The notes beneath the pieces were generated by a model. It did not search any database. It had not been told where the DNA came from and saw only the letters and a program-made list of their open reading frames with translations. DNA of 32,761 nucleotides from Armatimonadota bacterium (GTDB taxonomy: Bacteria; Sysuimicrobiota; Sysuimicrobiia; Sysuimicrobiales; Kaftiobacteriaceae), in assembly GCA_020028535.1 (NCBI GenBank), contig JAIBHM010000002.1, positions 1 through 32,761 on the forward strand, in the 5' to 3' direction. The stretch's first letter is position 1. Each line of letters opens with the position of its first letter. Positions 1 through 7,779 of this stretch are shown piece by piece. A program made the position numbers and the translations under genes.

Positions 1-751
1 CCCGTTCTGCGTCGTCGCCACGGTTGGGACGACGTCGACGACGAGCGTCGATCCTGTTCCGGCGATTGCCGAGATCTGCGCCGCCGAGGATCTCTGGCTT
101 CACGTGGACGGGGCGTATGCGGGGATGGCTGCGGTCGCCCCCGAATTCCGCTGGGCGCTGGATGGATGCGACCACGCCGACTCTGTCGTCGTGAACCCGC
201 ACAAGTGGCTCTTCACGCCGATCGACTGCAGCGCATTCTACTGCCGCCGCCCGGACGTGCTGCGAGCCGCCTTCACGCTCGTCCCCGAGTACCTGCGCAC
301 CGTTGAAGGGGAGCAGACCGCGGTGCGCGATTTCATGGACTACGGCGTCCAGTTGGGCCGGCGATTTCGCGCGTTGAAGCTCTGGATGGTGATCCGGTAT
401 TTCGGCTGGGAGGGCCTCGCCGCCCGGATCCGGGAGCACATCCGCCTCGGGCGGCTGCTGGCCTCGTGGGTCGATGCGAGCCCCGAGTTTGAGCGGACGG
501 CGCCCACCCCGTTCAGCACGGTCTGCCTCCGGGCGCATCCGCCCGGCGCCTCAGACGATGAACTGGAACGGCTCAATACGGCCGTCCTCGACGCGGTCAA
601 TGCGACCGGAGACGCCTATCTCTCGCACACAAAACTCGACGGGAAGTTTACGCTGCGTTTCGCCATCGGCAACATCCGCACGACGGAATCGCACGTCCGG
701 ACGGCGTGGGAGCTGATTCAACGCGAGGCCCGGAAGGCGCGCACCCGCTGA
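1..751 (+). CDS. Group II pyridoxal-phosphate-dependent decarboxylase, C-terminal part (5' truncated by window edge)
   Basis: The reading frame is open from base 2 to the TGA at 749-751, so the N-terminal part lies outside the window and about 249 residues remain. It reads through ATVGTT near the start, then HVDGAYAG and NPHKW, the signature set of aromatic-L-amino-acid/glutamate-type decarboxylases. The lysine of NPHKW (codon 203-205) is the expected Schiff-base residue for PLP, and the Asp of HVDGAY is expected to contact the pyridine nitrogen. Family members are cytoplasmic dimers that decarboxylate aromatic amino acids or related substrates. The context gives no substrate. The phrase DCSAFYCRRPDVLRAAF after the lysine is typical of the DOPA/tryptophan/tyrosine decarboxylase branch. 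I am confident of the family but not of the substrate. Confidence 0.9.
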   Translation, partial: PFCVVATVGTTSTTSVDPVPAIAEICAAEDLWLHVDGAYAGMAAVAPEFRWALDGCDHADSVVVNPHKWLFTPIDCSAFYCRRPDVLRAAFTLVPEYLRTVEGEQTAVRDFMDYGVQLGRRFRALKLWMVIRYFGWEGLAARIREHIRLGRLLASWVDASPEFERTAPTPFSTVCLRAHPPGASDDELERLNTAVLDAVNATGDAYLSHTKLDGKFTLRFAIGNIRTTESHVRTAWELIQREARKARTR

Positions 752-821
752 TTCACAGGAAAGCGATTTCGCACCGTGGAAGGGATGACGCGCCGGAAAA
801 CTGGACGGTGACTGTGCGGCG

Positions 822-1472
822 ATGACGTTTCGCGATCGCCGGGATGCGGGGCAGCGGCTGGCGGAGGCTCTGCAAGGCTTACGCAACCGCAGGCCCTTGG
901 TGCTGGCGATTCCGCGAGGCGGGATCGTGGTAGGGTATGAGGTGGCGCGCGCGCTCGACGCTCCACTCGACGTTGTGGTCCCGCGGAAACTGCGCGCCCC
1001 CTACAATCCGGAATTGGCGATCGGCGCCGTTGCGCGCGACGGCACTGTCTATCTGGACACCCCGGTGGCGGGTACCCTCAAGGTCACAGACGAGTACCTC
1101 AAAGAAGAGATCGCCTACCAGTTGGAGGAGATCCACCGGCGGATGCGCCTGTACCGCGGGGACCGGCCGCCTCCCGACCTGTCGGGCCGGGCGGCGATCG
1201 TCGTGGATGACGGCATCGCCACCGGATCGACGATGATCGCGGCGCTGCGTGCGACGCGGGCGGCAGGACCGGCGACGCTGGTCGCCGCGGTGCCCGTGGC
1301 ACCTCCGGAGGGTGTAGAATCCCTGCGGCGAGAGGCCGACGAACTCGTCTGCCTCTTCACACCGATGCTATTTTACGCGGTGGGACAATTCTACGATGAC
1401 TTTGCGCAGACGTCGGACGAGCAAGTAATCGCGCTGTTGCGGCGCCGGGAACAGGAGATGCATGGCGGTTGA
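822..1472 (+). CDS. Predicted phosphoribosyltransferase (type I PRTase fold, COG1926-like)
   Basis: This is a 216-residue protein. Its PRPP-binding loop reads VVDDGIATGSTM at about residues 125-136, with the acidic pair followed by the TGST loop that binds the ribose-5-phosphate and pyrophosphate of PRPP. The N-terminal stretch LAIPRGGIVVGYEVA is the usual conserved start of stand-alone predicted phosphoribosyltransferases, whose base substrate is generally unknown. It begins 70 nt after the decarboxylase, and its end overlaps the start of gcvT by 11 nt, so it is probably transcribed and translated with the glycine cleavage genes. A link to one-carbon or purine metabolism is possible, since glycine cleavage feeds formyl-tetrahydrofolate into purines, but that is inference. 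Nothing looks broken. Confidence 0.85.
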   Translation: MTFRDRRDAGQRLAEALQGLRNRRPLVLAIPRGGIVVGYEVARALDAPLDVVVPRKLRAPYNPELAIGAVARDGTVYLDTPVAGTLKVTDEYLKEEIAYQLEEIHRRMRLYRGDRPPPDLSGRAAIVVDDGIATGSTMIAALRATRAAGPATLVAAVPVAPPEGVESLRREADELVCLFTPMLFYAVGQFYDDFAQTSDEQVIALLRRREQEMHGG

Positions 1473-2565
1473 CCAGCTGAAGCGGACAAGCCTGTACACG
1501 GTTCATGTGCAGAGCGGCGCCCGCATGGTCGAGTTCGGGGGCTGGGAGATGCCGGTGCAGTATGCCGGCATTGTCGAGGAGCACCGCGCTGTGCGCACGG
1601 CCGCGGGCCTCTTCGACGTCTCCCACATGGGGGAGCTGGTGATCGACGGCCCGGGCGCGCTGGACTCGCTGCAGCGTCTCATCACTAACGACGCCGGCCG
1701 TCTTCCCGTGGGTGGGGGACTCTACACTCCGATGTGCCTGCCGGGCGGGGGCATCATAGACGACCTCACCGTGTTCCGCATCGGCGAGCGGCGCTATCTC
1801 CTCGTGGTCAACGCGGCCACAACGGACAAGGACTTCGCGTGGATTCGCGACCACACTCGTCACGCCGAAGCGCGCGACCGCTCGCCTGAGTTTGCCCTCC
1901 TCGCGCTCCAGGGGCCACAGGCGAATGAGATCCTCGGCCGTGTGACGCGGGCCGATCTATCCCGTCTCGAGTTCTTTCACTTCATGGACCCCGTCGACGT
2001 GGCAGGCGTGGCGGACTGCGTCATTTCTCGCACGGGCTACACCGGCGAAGACGGCTTTGAAGTGGCCATACCGTGGGATGCCGCTCCCGAGGTATGGGAA
2101 GCCCTCATGGGCTCGGGCCGGCGTGATGGTCTCGTGCCGGTCGGCCTCGGGGCGCGCGACACCCTGCGCCTGGAAGCCGGACTGATGCTGTACGGAAACG
2201 ACATCGACGAGACGACCACGCCGCTGGAAGCGCCGCTGGGGTGGACCGTGAAGCTCGACAAGGGCGAGTTCATCGGCCGCGACGTCCTGGTGCGGCAGAA
2301 GCAGCAGGGGGTGCGCCGGAAGCTGGTTGGCTTTGAGATGCTCGAACGGGCCATTCCCCGGCATGGATACGGGCTCCTCGCAGGCGGCCTGAAGACCGGA
2401 CAGGTCACCAGCGGAACCTTCGGGCCGTGGGTGAACAAGAGCATTGGGATGGGCTACGTGGCTGCGGAGTTCGCGCGGCCCGGGACGGAGCTCGCCGTGG
2501 AGATCCGTGGAAAGCCCGCCCGGGCGGCGGCCGTGAAGCTGCCATTCTATAAGAGGAGCGCCTGA
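1462..2565 (+). CDS. gcvT: Glycine cleavage system T protein (aminomethyltransferase)
   Basis: A 367-residue protein of normal family length. GcvT takes the aminomethyl group from lipoylated GcvH and makes 5,10-methylene-tetrahydrofolate plus ammonia. Visible family features are the start LKRTSLYTVHVQSGARMVEFGGWEMPVQY, the folate-site segment containing GGGIIDDLTVFR (about residues 94-105), GYTGEDGFE (about 192-200), and a C-terminal domain with TSGTFGPWVNKSIGMGYV. An AGGAG at 1453-1457 supports the ATG at 1462, which lies inside the preceding phosphoribosyltransferase gene. The stop overlaps the gcvH start by one base (TGATG), indicating coupled translation. I see no glycine riboswitch-like structure in the short leader upstream of the operon. 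Confidence 0.97.
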   Translation: MAVDQLKRTSLYTVHVQSGARMVEFGGWEMPVQYAGIVEEHRAVRTAAGLFDVSHMGELVIDGPGALDSLQRLITNDAGRLPVGGGLYTPMCLPGGGIIDDLTVFRIGERRYLLVVNAATTDKDFAWIRDHTRHAEARDRSPEFALLALQGPQANEILGRVTRADLSRLEFFHFMDPVDVAGVADCVISRTGYTGEDGFEVAIPWDAAPEVWEALMGSGRRDGLVPVGLGARDTLRLEAGLMLYGNDIDETTTPLEAPLGWTVKLDKGEFIGRDVLVRQKQQGVRRKLVGFEMLERAIPRHGYGLLAGGLKTGQVTSGTFGPWVNKSIGMGYVAAEFARPGTELAVEIRGKPARAAAVKLPFYKRSA

Positions 2566-2951
2566 TGTACCCCAAGGACCTTCGCTACAGCACCGAGCAC
2601 GAGTGGGCGAAGGTGGAACAGCGCCGCGTCCGCGTGGGCGTCACGAAGTTCGCCGCGGACAAGCTGAGCGACGTGGTGTTCGTGGAACTCCCGCAGGTGG
2701 GCGCGCAGGTCACGTACATGGAGCCGTTCGGAGTGATCGAGTCAGTCAAGGCGGTCTCCGATCTGTACGCCCCGGTGAGCGGCCGGGTCGTCGAAGTCAA
2801 CACGAGCCTGTCGGAGGCGCCTGAAGTCGTGAACACCGATCCGTACGGACGCGGGTGGATCATCCTCGTCGAGCCCAAGGACCTCAAGGAGCTGGACAAG
2901 CTCATGACGGCCGAGCAATACCTGAAGGCGATCGGAGAGGACCCGGAATGA
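2565..2951 (+). CDS. gcvH: Glycine cleavage system H protein
   Basis: A 128-residue lipoyl carrier. The lipoylated lysine is expected at K62 in the stretch GVIESVKAVSDLYAP, which matches the family pattern. GcvH shuttles the methylamine group from the P-protein to the T-protein and is then reoxidised by the L-protein (dihydrolipoamide dehydrogenase). No L-protein gene is seen in the window, so that subunit must be encoded elsewhere. The gene is locked between gcvT (1-nt overlap) and gcvPA (ATGA overlap). The length and the N-terminus YPKDLRYSTEHEWAKVE are normal. Confidence 0.97.
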   Translation: MYPKDLRYSTEHEWAKVEQRRVRVGVTKFAADKLSDVVFVELPQVGAQVTYMEPFGVIESVKAVSDLYAPVSGRVVEVNTSLSEAPEVVNTDPYGRGWIILVEPKDLKELDKLMTAEQYLKAIGEDPE

Positions 2952-4336
2952 CGGCACGGCAGAAGAGCGTCGATGTCGCAGCCCGTGCGCAGCACAAATA
3001 CATTCCCGCCACCGACGCGGAGCGGGAGGAGATGCTGCGGGTGATCGGCGTGCCCTCGGTTGACGCGCTGTTCGCCGACATCCCAGCCGCCGTGCGACTG
3101 AACCGCCCGTTGCGCCTCCCCCCTGCCCTCAGTGATCCAGAGGTCGTCGCGCACCTGCGTGCGCTGGCCGAGCGCAACACGCATTGCGATAGCGCGGCGT
3201 GCTTCCTCGGCGCGGGCGCCTACGACCACTACGTGCCGAGCGTGGTGTGGGCGCTCGCTGGACGCGGCGAGTTCCTGACGGCGTACACGCCGTATCAGGC
3301 GGAGCTCATGCAGGGCGAGCTGCAGGCGGGCTATGAGTATCAGAGCATGCTCTGCGAGCTGACGGGAATGGATGTTGCCAACGCCTCGATGTATGATGGC
3401 GCCTCGGCGACTGCCGAGGCGGCCGTAATGGCCAAGGACTTGACGAAGCGCAACGAGGTTATCGTCAGTACGGCTGTGCACCCTGAGTATCGTCAGGTCC
3501 TGCGGACGTACACAGGCCCGCTGGGGATTACCGTCGCCGAGGTACCCCACCGTCTCGGTGTGTCCGACGCTGAAGCGATCGCCCGTGCGATCACCGATCA
3601 CACCGCGGCGGTGATCATTCAGCACCCGAACTTCTTCGGCAGTCTCGAGGAGGGGAAAGCGCTGGCGGATCTGGCGCACCGGCACGGCGCGCTGCTGGTC
3701 TGCGCAATCGCGGACCCGTTGTCGCTGGGCATCCTCAAGCCCCCGGGCGCCTGGGGCGCCGATATCGTCGCGGGCGAGGGGCAGTCGCTGGGCAATCACG
3801 TCAACTTCGGCGGTCCGTACCTGGGCATGATGGCGACACGCCAGGAGTTCGTCCGCCGCATCCCCGGCCGGCTGGTGGGCGCGACGGTGGACACCGAAGG
3901 CCGGCGCGGATTCGTGCTCACCTTGCAGACACGCGAGCAGCACATCAGGCGCGAACGGGCCAGCAGCAACATCTGCACCAACGAGGCTCTGCTCACACTG
4001 GCGGCCGCGATTTACATGGCGGCGCTGGGCAAACAGGGGCTGCGCAAGGTCGCCGGGCTCAACCTCCAGAAGGCCGCGTACGCGAAGGAGGCCATCAGCG
4101 GCCTCCGCGGGTATCGCCTCGCCTTCGACGCTCCGACGTTCCATGAATTCGTCGTCCGTACGCCGGTGGCGCCGGAGGAGATCAACCGCAGGCTGCGGCG
4201 GCATCAAATTATCGGGGGCGCGCCGCTCGGCCGGTGGTATCCGGATTTGAAGGATGGGTGGCTGGTCTGCGTGACCGAGCAGCGCACTCGCGAGGAGATC
4301 GACCGGCTGACCTCCGCGCTGGAGGAGATCGGGTGA
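2948..4336 (+). CDS. gcvPA: Glycine dehydrogenase (decarboxylating) subunit 1
   Basis: This is the N-terminal-half subunit of the split P-protein, 462 residues. Together with GcvPB it decarboxylates glycine and loads the aminomethyl group on GcvH. The start is placed at the ATG overlapping the gcvH stop (ATGA at 2948-2951). The frame stays open upstream inside gcvH, but that extension has no family resemblance. Family hallmarks are KYIPATDAEREEMLRVIGV near the N-terminus, FLGAGAYDHYVPSVV, and FTAYTPYQAE-like TAYTPYQAELMQGELQ. This subunit keeps a PLP-enzyme fold but lacks the cofactor lysine, as expected for the split form. Its stop overlaps the gcvPB GTG by GTGA. Confidence 0.96.
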   Translation: MTARQKSVDVAARAQHKYIPATDAEREEMLRVIGVPSVDALFADIPAAVRLNRPLRLPPALSDPEVVAHLRALAERNTHCDSAACFLGAGAYDHYVPSVVWALAGRGEFLTAYTPYQAELMQGELQAGYEYQSMLCELTGMDVANASMYDGASATAEAAVMAKDLTKRNEVIVSTAVHPEYRQVLRTYTGPLGITVAEVPHRLGVSDAEAIARAITDHTAAVIIQHPNFFGSLEEGKALADLAHRHGALLVCAIADPLSLGILKPPGAWGADIVAGEGQSLGNHVNFGGPYLGMMATRQEFVRRIPGRLVGATVDTEGRRGFVLTLQTREQHIRRERASSNICTNEALLTLAAAIYMAALGKQGLRKVAGLNLQKAAYAKEAISGLRGYRLAFDAPTFHEFVVRTPVAPEEINRRLRRHQIIGGAPLGRWYPDLKDGWLVCVTEQRTREEIDRLTSALEEIG

Positions 4337-5796
4337 GCGCAAAAGACTTTCCGGTCATCGTCGAGCTCAGCACCCCCGGCCGCGTGGGCTTCTCCTTTCC
4401 TGAACCCGACGTTCCCGAGCGGCCGATCGAGCGCCTGCTCCCCGTCGACCAGATCCGCGAGGCGCCGCCCGGGCTGCCCGAGGTCAGCGAGCTCGACGTC
4501 GTCCGTCACTATACGCGTCTCTCGCACCGCAACTTCAGTATCGACGAAGGCTTCTACCCGCTCGGCTCATGCACGATGAAGTACAATCCCAAGATTCACG
4601 AAGAGACGGCGGCGCTTCCCGGGTTCAGACGGCTGCACCCTTACGCACCGGCCGAGGAGGCGCAAGGGGCGCTGCAGTTGATGTGGGAGCTGGAGCGGGC
4701 GCTGGCGGAGGTGAGCGGGATGGACCGCGTCACCTTCCAGCCCGCGGCGGGCGCACACGGTGAGCTCACCGGGATGCTCATGGTCCGCGCGTACTTTGCG
4801 GCGCGCGGAGAGAAGCGCACCAAGGTCATCGTCCCCGACTCCGCCCACGGCACGAACCCTGCCACGGCCGCCATGGTCGGGTATCAGGTCATCACCGTGA
4901 AGTCCGACAGCCGCGGCAACATGGACGTGCGCGCCCTGCGCCAGGCGATGGACGAGTCGGTGGCGGCGATCATGCTCACCAACCCCAACACGCTGGGCCT
5001 CTTTGAGGAATCCATCGTCGAACTGGAGGAGATCGTGCACGGCCGCGGCGGCCAAATGTATCTCGACGGGGCCAACTTCAACGCTATGCTCGGGATGACC
5101 CGGCCGGGCGATCAGGGGTTCGACGTGATGCACATGAACCTGCACAAGACGTTCACGACCCCCCACGGCGGCGGCGGCCCCGGCGCCGGCGCGGTGGGCA
5201 TCAGGTCACACCTCACCCCTTTCCTCCCCGTCCCCGTCATCGAGAAGGAGGGGGACCTGTTCCGCCTGGATGATGCGCGGCCGCAGTCTATTGGGAAGAT
5301 CCGCGCCTTCTACGGGAATTTCGGAAACCTGGTCCGTGCCTACACGTACATCCGCACGATGGGGGCGGACGGGCTGCGCCAGATCGCCGAAACCGCGGTG
5401 CTCAACGCCAACTACATGCTGGCGCGCCTGCGCGGCCGCTTCGACCTGCCGTACGACCGGGTGTGCAAGCATGAGTTCGTCCTGGCGGGAACACGGCAGA
5501 AGAAGCGCACCGGGGTCACGACACGTGACATGGCCAAGCGGGTCCTCGACTACGGCTTCCACGCGCCGACAATCTACTTCCCGCTCATCGTCGAGGAAGC
5601 GATCATGATCGAGCCGACGGAGACGGAAAGCAAGCGCACGATGGACGAGTTCGTCGATGCGATGCTGGCGATCGACCGCGAGACGCAGGACAATCCCGAT
5701 CTCGTGCGGAGCGCGCCGCATACAACCCCCGTGAAGCGGCTGGATGAGGTTCGCGCGGCGCGGCAGCCGGATCTGCGGTGGAAGACGCGGCCCTAG
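4333..5796 (+). CDS. gcvPB: Glycine dehydrogenase (decarboxylating) subunit 2
   Basis: This is the catalytic C-terminal-half subunit of the P-protein, 487 residues. The PLP lysine is K272 in NLHKTFTTPHGGGGPG (codon 5146-5148), and the adjoining glycine-rich loop is complete. GSCTMKYNP near residue 80 is also diagnostic. The start chosen is the GTG at 4333, which overlaps the gcvPA stop and follows GGAGGAG at 4321-4327. The longer upstream frame would lie inside gcvPA. The C-terminus contains the usual EPTETESKRTMDEF segment. With gcvT, gcvH and gcvPA this gives a full glycine cleavage set except the L-protein. Confidence 0.96.
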   Translation: MSAKDFPVIVELSTPGRVGFSFPEPDVPERPIERLLPVDQIREAPPGLPEVSELDVVRHYTRLSHRNFSIDEGFYPLGSCTMKYNPKIHEETAALPGFRRLHPYAPAEEAQGALQLMWELERALAEVSGMDRVTFQPAAGAHGELTGMLMVRAYFAARGEKRTKVIVPDSAHGTNPATAAMVGYQVITVKSDSRGNMDVRALRQAMDESVAAIMLTNPNTLGLFEESIVELEEIVHGRGGQMYLDGANFNAMLGMTRPGDQGFDVMHMNLHKTFTTPHGGGGPGAGAVGIRSHLTPFLPVPVIEKEGDLFRLDDARPQSIGKIRAFYGNFGNLVRAYTYIRTMGADGLRQIAETAVLNANYMLARLRGRFDLPYDRVCKHEFVLAGTRQKKRTGVTTRDMAKRVLDYGFHAPTIYFPLIVEEAIMIEPTETESKRTMDEFVDAMLAIDRETQDNPDLVRSAPHTTPVKRLDEVRAARQPDLRWKTRP

Positions 5797-5827
5797 CCCG
5801 AGGGTCCCGTCCGCGCCGGCGGCATTG

Positions 5828-6754
5828 ATGATGACGCTGGATGACTTCCGCAGCGCCCGCGAGCGGATCGCCCCCTATGTCCGCAAAACTCCGGTGCATC
5901 CCCTACCCGGAGGGCCTCTCCTCAAGCTCGAAAGCCTGCAGGTGACAGGATCGTTCAAGGCGCGCGGCGCCTTCAATCACGTGCTGGCCCAGCGGGAGGC
6001 GTGTGCGCGCGGGATCATCACCGCCTCATCGGGGAACCACGGGCAGGCGGTGGCGTACGTCGCCAGGACACTAGGATTGCGCGCGATCGTCGTCGTCCCC
6101 GAAGATGTCGCCACCACGAAGGCCGAAGCGATCACCGCCGCCGGGGCAGAACTCATCCGCTGGGGCCGCTATTCAGAAGAACGCGTGCCGCACGCGAAGG
6201 AGCTCGCGGAGCGCCGCGGCCTGCACTACGTTCCGCCGTACGACGACCTCTTCATCATTGCCGGCCAGGGGACGGCGGGCCTGGAGATTGTCGAGCAATG
6301 CCCGGAAGTTGAGGTAGTGGTCGTCCCGGTCAGCGGAGGCGGACTGATCTCCGGTGTGGCCGCGGCTGTGAAGTCACTGCGGCCCCGCGTCCGTGTGATC
6401 GGCGCTGAACCCGCCGGCGCAACACGCTTTGCCAGTTCGCGCCGGGCCGGGCGACCAGTGGTGTTAGAGAAGGGGGAAACCATCGCCGACGGGCTGCGCG
6501 TCCTCACACCCGGCCATCTCACCTGGGACATGACAACCAAGTACGTAGACGAGTTTCGCGAAGTGCCTGATGACGATACGCTGAAGGCGCTTCGGCGGAT
6601 CCTGCTCGATGGCCACGTGCTTGCCGAGCCGTCCGGAGCGGTCAGCGTGGCCTGTGCTCTCTCCGGCCGGCTCACTGGAAGCACCGCTGTGGCCGTCGTC
6701 AGCGGCGGCAATGTTGATCTCGAGGTGCTCCGCCGCGCCCTAGGACCTTCCTGA
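5828..6754 (+). CDS. Threonine/serine dehydratase or serine racemase family protein (fold-type II PLP enzyme)
   Basis: A 308-residue single-domain protein without the C-terminal ACT regulatory domain of biosynthetic IlvA. The PLP lysine is K44 in TGSFKARGA. The substrate/cofactor loops SSGNHGQAVAYVA (about 61-73) and the phosphate-binding loop VSGGGLISG (about 170-178) are intact. Family members eliminate ammonia from serine or threonine to give pyruvate or 2-oxobutyrate; some act on threo-3-hydroxyaspartate or racemise serine. The start is taken as the first of two ATGs at 5828/5831, where homology-like sequence begins (MMTLDDFRSARERI). It lies 31 nt after gcvPB, so it may extend the glycine cleavage operon toward serine or threonine breakdown. 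The substrate cannot be read from sequence. Confidence 0.9.
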   Translation: MMTLDDFRSARERIAPYVRKTPVHPLPGGPLLKLESLQVTGSFKARGAFNHVLAQREACARGIITASSGNHGQAVAYVARTLGLRAIVVVPEDVATTKAEAITAAGAELIRWGRYSEERVPHAKELAERRGLHYVPPYDDLFIIAGQGTAGLEIVEQCPEVEVVVVPVSGGGLISGVAAAVKSLRPRVRVIGAEPAGATRFASSRRAGRPVVLEKGETIADGLRVLTPGHLTWDMTTKYVDEFREVPDDDTLKALRRILLDGHVLAEPSGAVSVACALSGRLTGSTAVAVVSGGNVDLEVLRRALGPS

Positions 6755-6813
6755 CAAGAGAACCCGCGAAAACACGCGCTTTGCCCCGCCAGGCCGAGCT
6801 AGGCAACAATATA

Positions 6814-6827
6814 CGGACATACGTTCG
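6814..6827. promoter_or_regulatory. LexA box 1 upstream of lexA
   Basis: The sequence is CGGACATACGTTCG, a 13 of 14 match to the Gram-positive-type SOS box pattern CGAAC-N4-GTTCG. It is followed directly by TATATA. It lies 54 bp (centre to centre) upstream of a second box, roughly five helical turns, which would suit cooperative or looped repression of lexA by its own product. Confidence 0.8.
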
Positions 6828-6859
6828 TATATATCAACCACAGCGACGCCTCCCACCGG

Positions 6860-6890
6860 TTGATGTTCGTACATATGTTCGCCATATAAT
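6860..6890 (+). promoter_or_regulatory. lexA promoter containing LexA box 2
   Basis: A TTGATG (6860-6865) and a TATAAT (6885-6890) flank LexA box 2, CGTACATATGTTCG at 6868-6881. The box matches CGAAC-N4-GTTCG at all but one fixed position. The spacer is 19 bp to TATAAT, or 17 bp if CATATA at 6883-6888 is the -10. LexA bound here would cover the promoter. The predicted transcript would start near 6897, only about a dozen bases before the lexA ATG, with GGAGG at 6897-6901 as the ribosome binding site. Confidence 0.8.
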
Positions 6891-6908
6891 CTAGATGGAG
6901 GTGACGCC

Positions 6909-7538
6909 ATGGCCGCACCGTTGACCGACCGGCAGCGCGAAGTCCTCGAGCACATCGCCACATCCATACGGCACAGCGGAATCGTCCCGTCGATCCGAGA
7001 GATCGGACATGCGCTTGGGATGCGCTCCCCCTCGACCGTTCACCAGCATCTCACTGCGCTCGAGCGCAAGGGCTACATCAAACGCTATGGCGACCGCATG
7101 CGCGTCATGGAAGTGCTCGACCGGCGCATGCTTCCTCACGGTGAGGAGGTGGCGCACCTCCCTCTGATCGGCCGCGTTTCTGCCGGCGTCCCCGTCCTCG
7201 CCGAGGAAAATATTGAAGAGATGATCCCCGTGCCGCGCAAGATGGTCGGCTGGCAGGACGACAATTGCTTCCTGCTGACCGTCCGCGGCGACTCCATGAT
7301 CAACGCGGGGATCCATCCCAGCGATCTGGTGATCGTGCGATCGCAGCCGACGGCACAGCAGGGGGAGATCGTGGTGGCCCTGCTCGGCGATGAGGCGACC
7401 GTCAAGCGTCTGCAGTATGAAGGTCCGCGGCCGTATCTCATGCCGGAGAACCCGCGCTATGGGGCAATCTTCGACGAGTTTGAGATCATCGGGAAAGTTG
7501 TGGGGTTGATGCGGAAGTATGCCGGAGGTCAGGCATGA
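6909..7538 (+). CDS. lexA: LexA repressor, SOS response regulator with self-cleaving protease domain
   Basis: A 209-residue protein of normal LexA length. The N-terminal winged helix-turn-helix starts LTDRQREVLEHI and continues through PSIREIGHALGMRSPSTVHQHL. The cleavage site is A92-G93 in RVSAGVPV. The catalytic dyad is S129 (GDSM) and K166 (ATVKRL). RecA-stimulated self-cleavage is therefore expected to be intact. Two CGAAC-N4-GTTCG-type boxes lie upstream, so the gene should be autoregulated. Its stop overlaps the start of a small membrane-protein gene (ATGA), so SOS induction should also raise expression of the next two genes. An identical-class box is found at the dnaB promoter in this window. 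Confidence 0.97.
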   Translation: MAAPLTDRQREVLEHIATSIRHSGIVPSIREIGHALGMRSPSTVHQHLTALERKGYIKRYGDRMRVMEVLDRRMLPHGEEVAHLPLIGRVSAGVPVLAEENIEEMIPVPRKMVGWQDDNCFLLTVRGDSMINAGIHPSDLVIVRSQPTAQQGEIVVALLGDEATVKRLQYEGPRPYLMPENPRYGAIFDEFEIIGKVVGLMRKYAGGQA

Positions 7539-7777
7539 GCGTTCGGGCGGTCGCCGTCCGCAACGGTCCTCGAGCGATTCCCGTGCCCGCGAGTGCGGTG
7601 CGTGCTACCGGTTCAAGCAGGGTGGTCCGGGCCGCGCCGCGGGCGCGGGGTGATGTGCACGCGGCGCCTCGCGCGGCGTGGGTCCGCTTTGCTAATGACC
7701 GACAGCTGGTTGGATTCAAGCTGTTGTTGCTCGGGCTGCTGGCCCTGGCGGCGATGGCTCTGGAGGTGCCGTTCTAA
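7535..7777 (+). CDS. Small single-span membrane protein translationally coupled to lexA (unknown function)
   Basis: An 80-residue protein whose ATG overlaps the lexA stop (ATGA), so it should be co-expressed with lexA and induced by DNA damage. Residues 1-57 are rich in Arg, Ala, Val and Pro with no recognisable domain. Residues 58-77 form one strongly hydrophobic segment, LVGFKLLLLGLLALAAMALE, ending almost at the C-terminus. By the positive-inside rule the Arg-rich N-terminus should stay in the cytoplasm. I recognise no family. Small membrane proteins encoded beside lexA or under LexA are often SOS division inhibitors (YneA, SidA, DivS, ChiZ), but there is no LysM domain and no sequence match I can claim, so that role is only a hypothesis. 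The coding nature rests on the overlap, the GC-rich codon pattern and the clean TM segment. Confidence 0.7.
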   Translation: MSVRAVAVRNGPRAIPVPASAVRATGSSRVVRAAPRARGDVHAAPRAAWVRFANDRQLVGFKLLLLGLLALAAMALEVPF

Positions 7778-7779
7778 GC

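Noticed and set aside
2585..4342. A 585-codon - strand frame opposite gcvH and gcvPA
   Set aside because: Shadow of two well-defined glycine cleavage genes.
6808..6837. Possible - strand promoter around LexA box 1 (TTGATA-18-TATATT read on the - strand)
   Set aside because: No - strand gene lies downstream; it would only make antisense RNA into the dehydratase gene. Kept as a curiosity, since AT-rich palindromes give such matches by chance.
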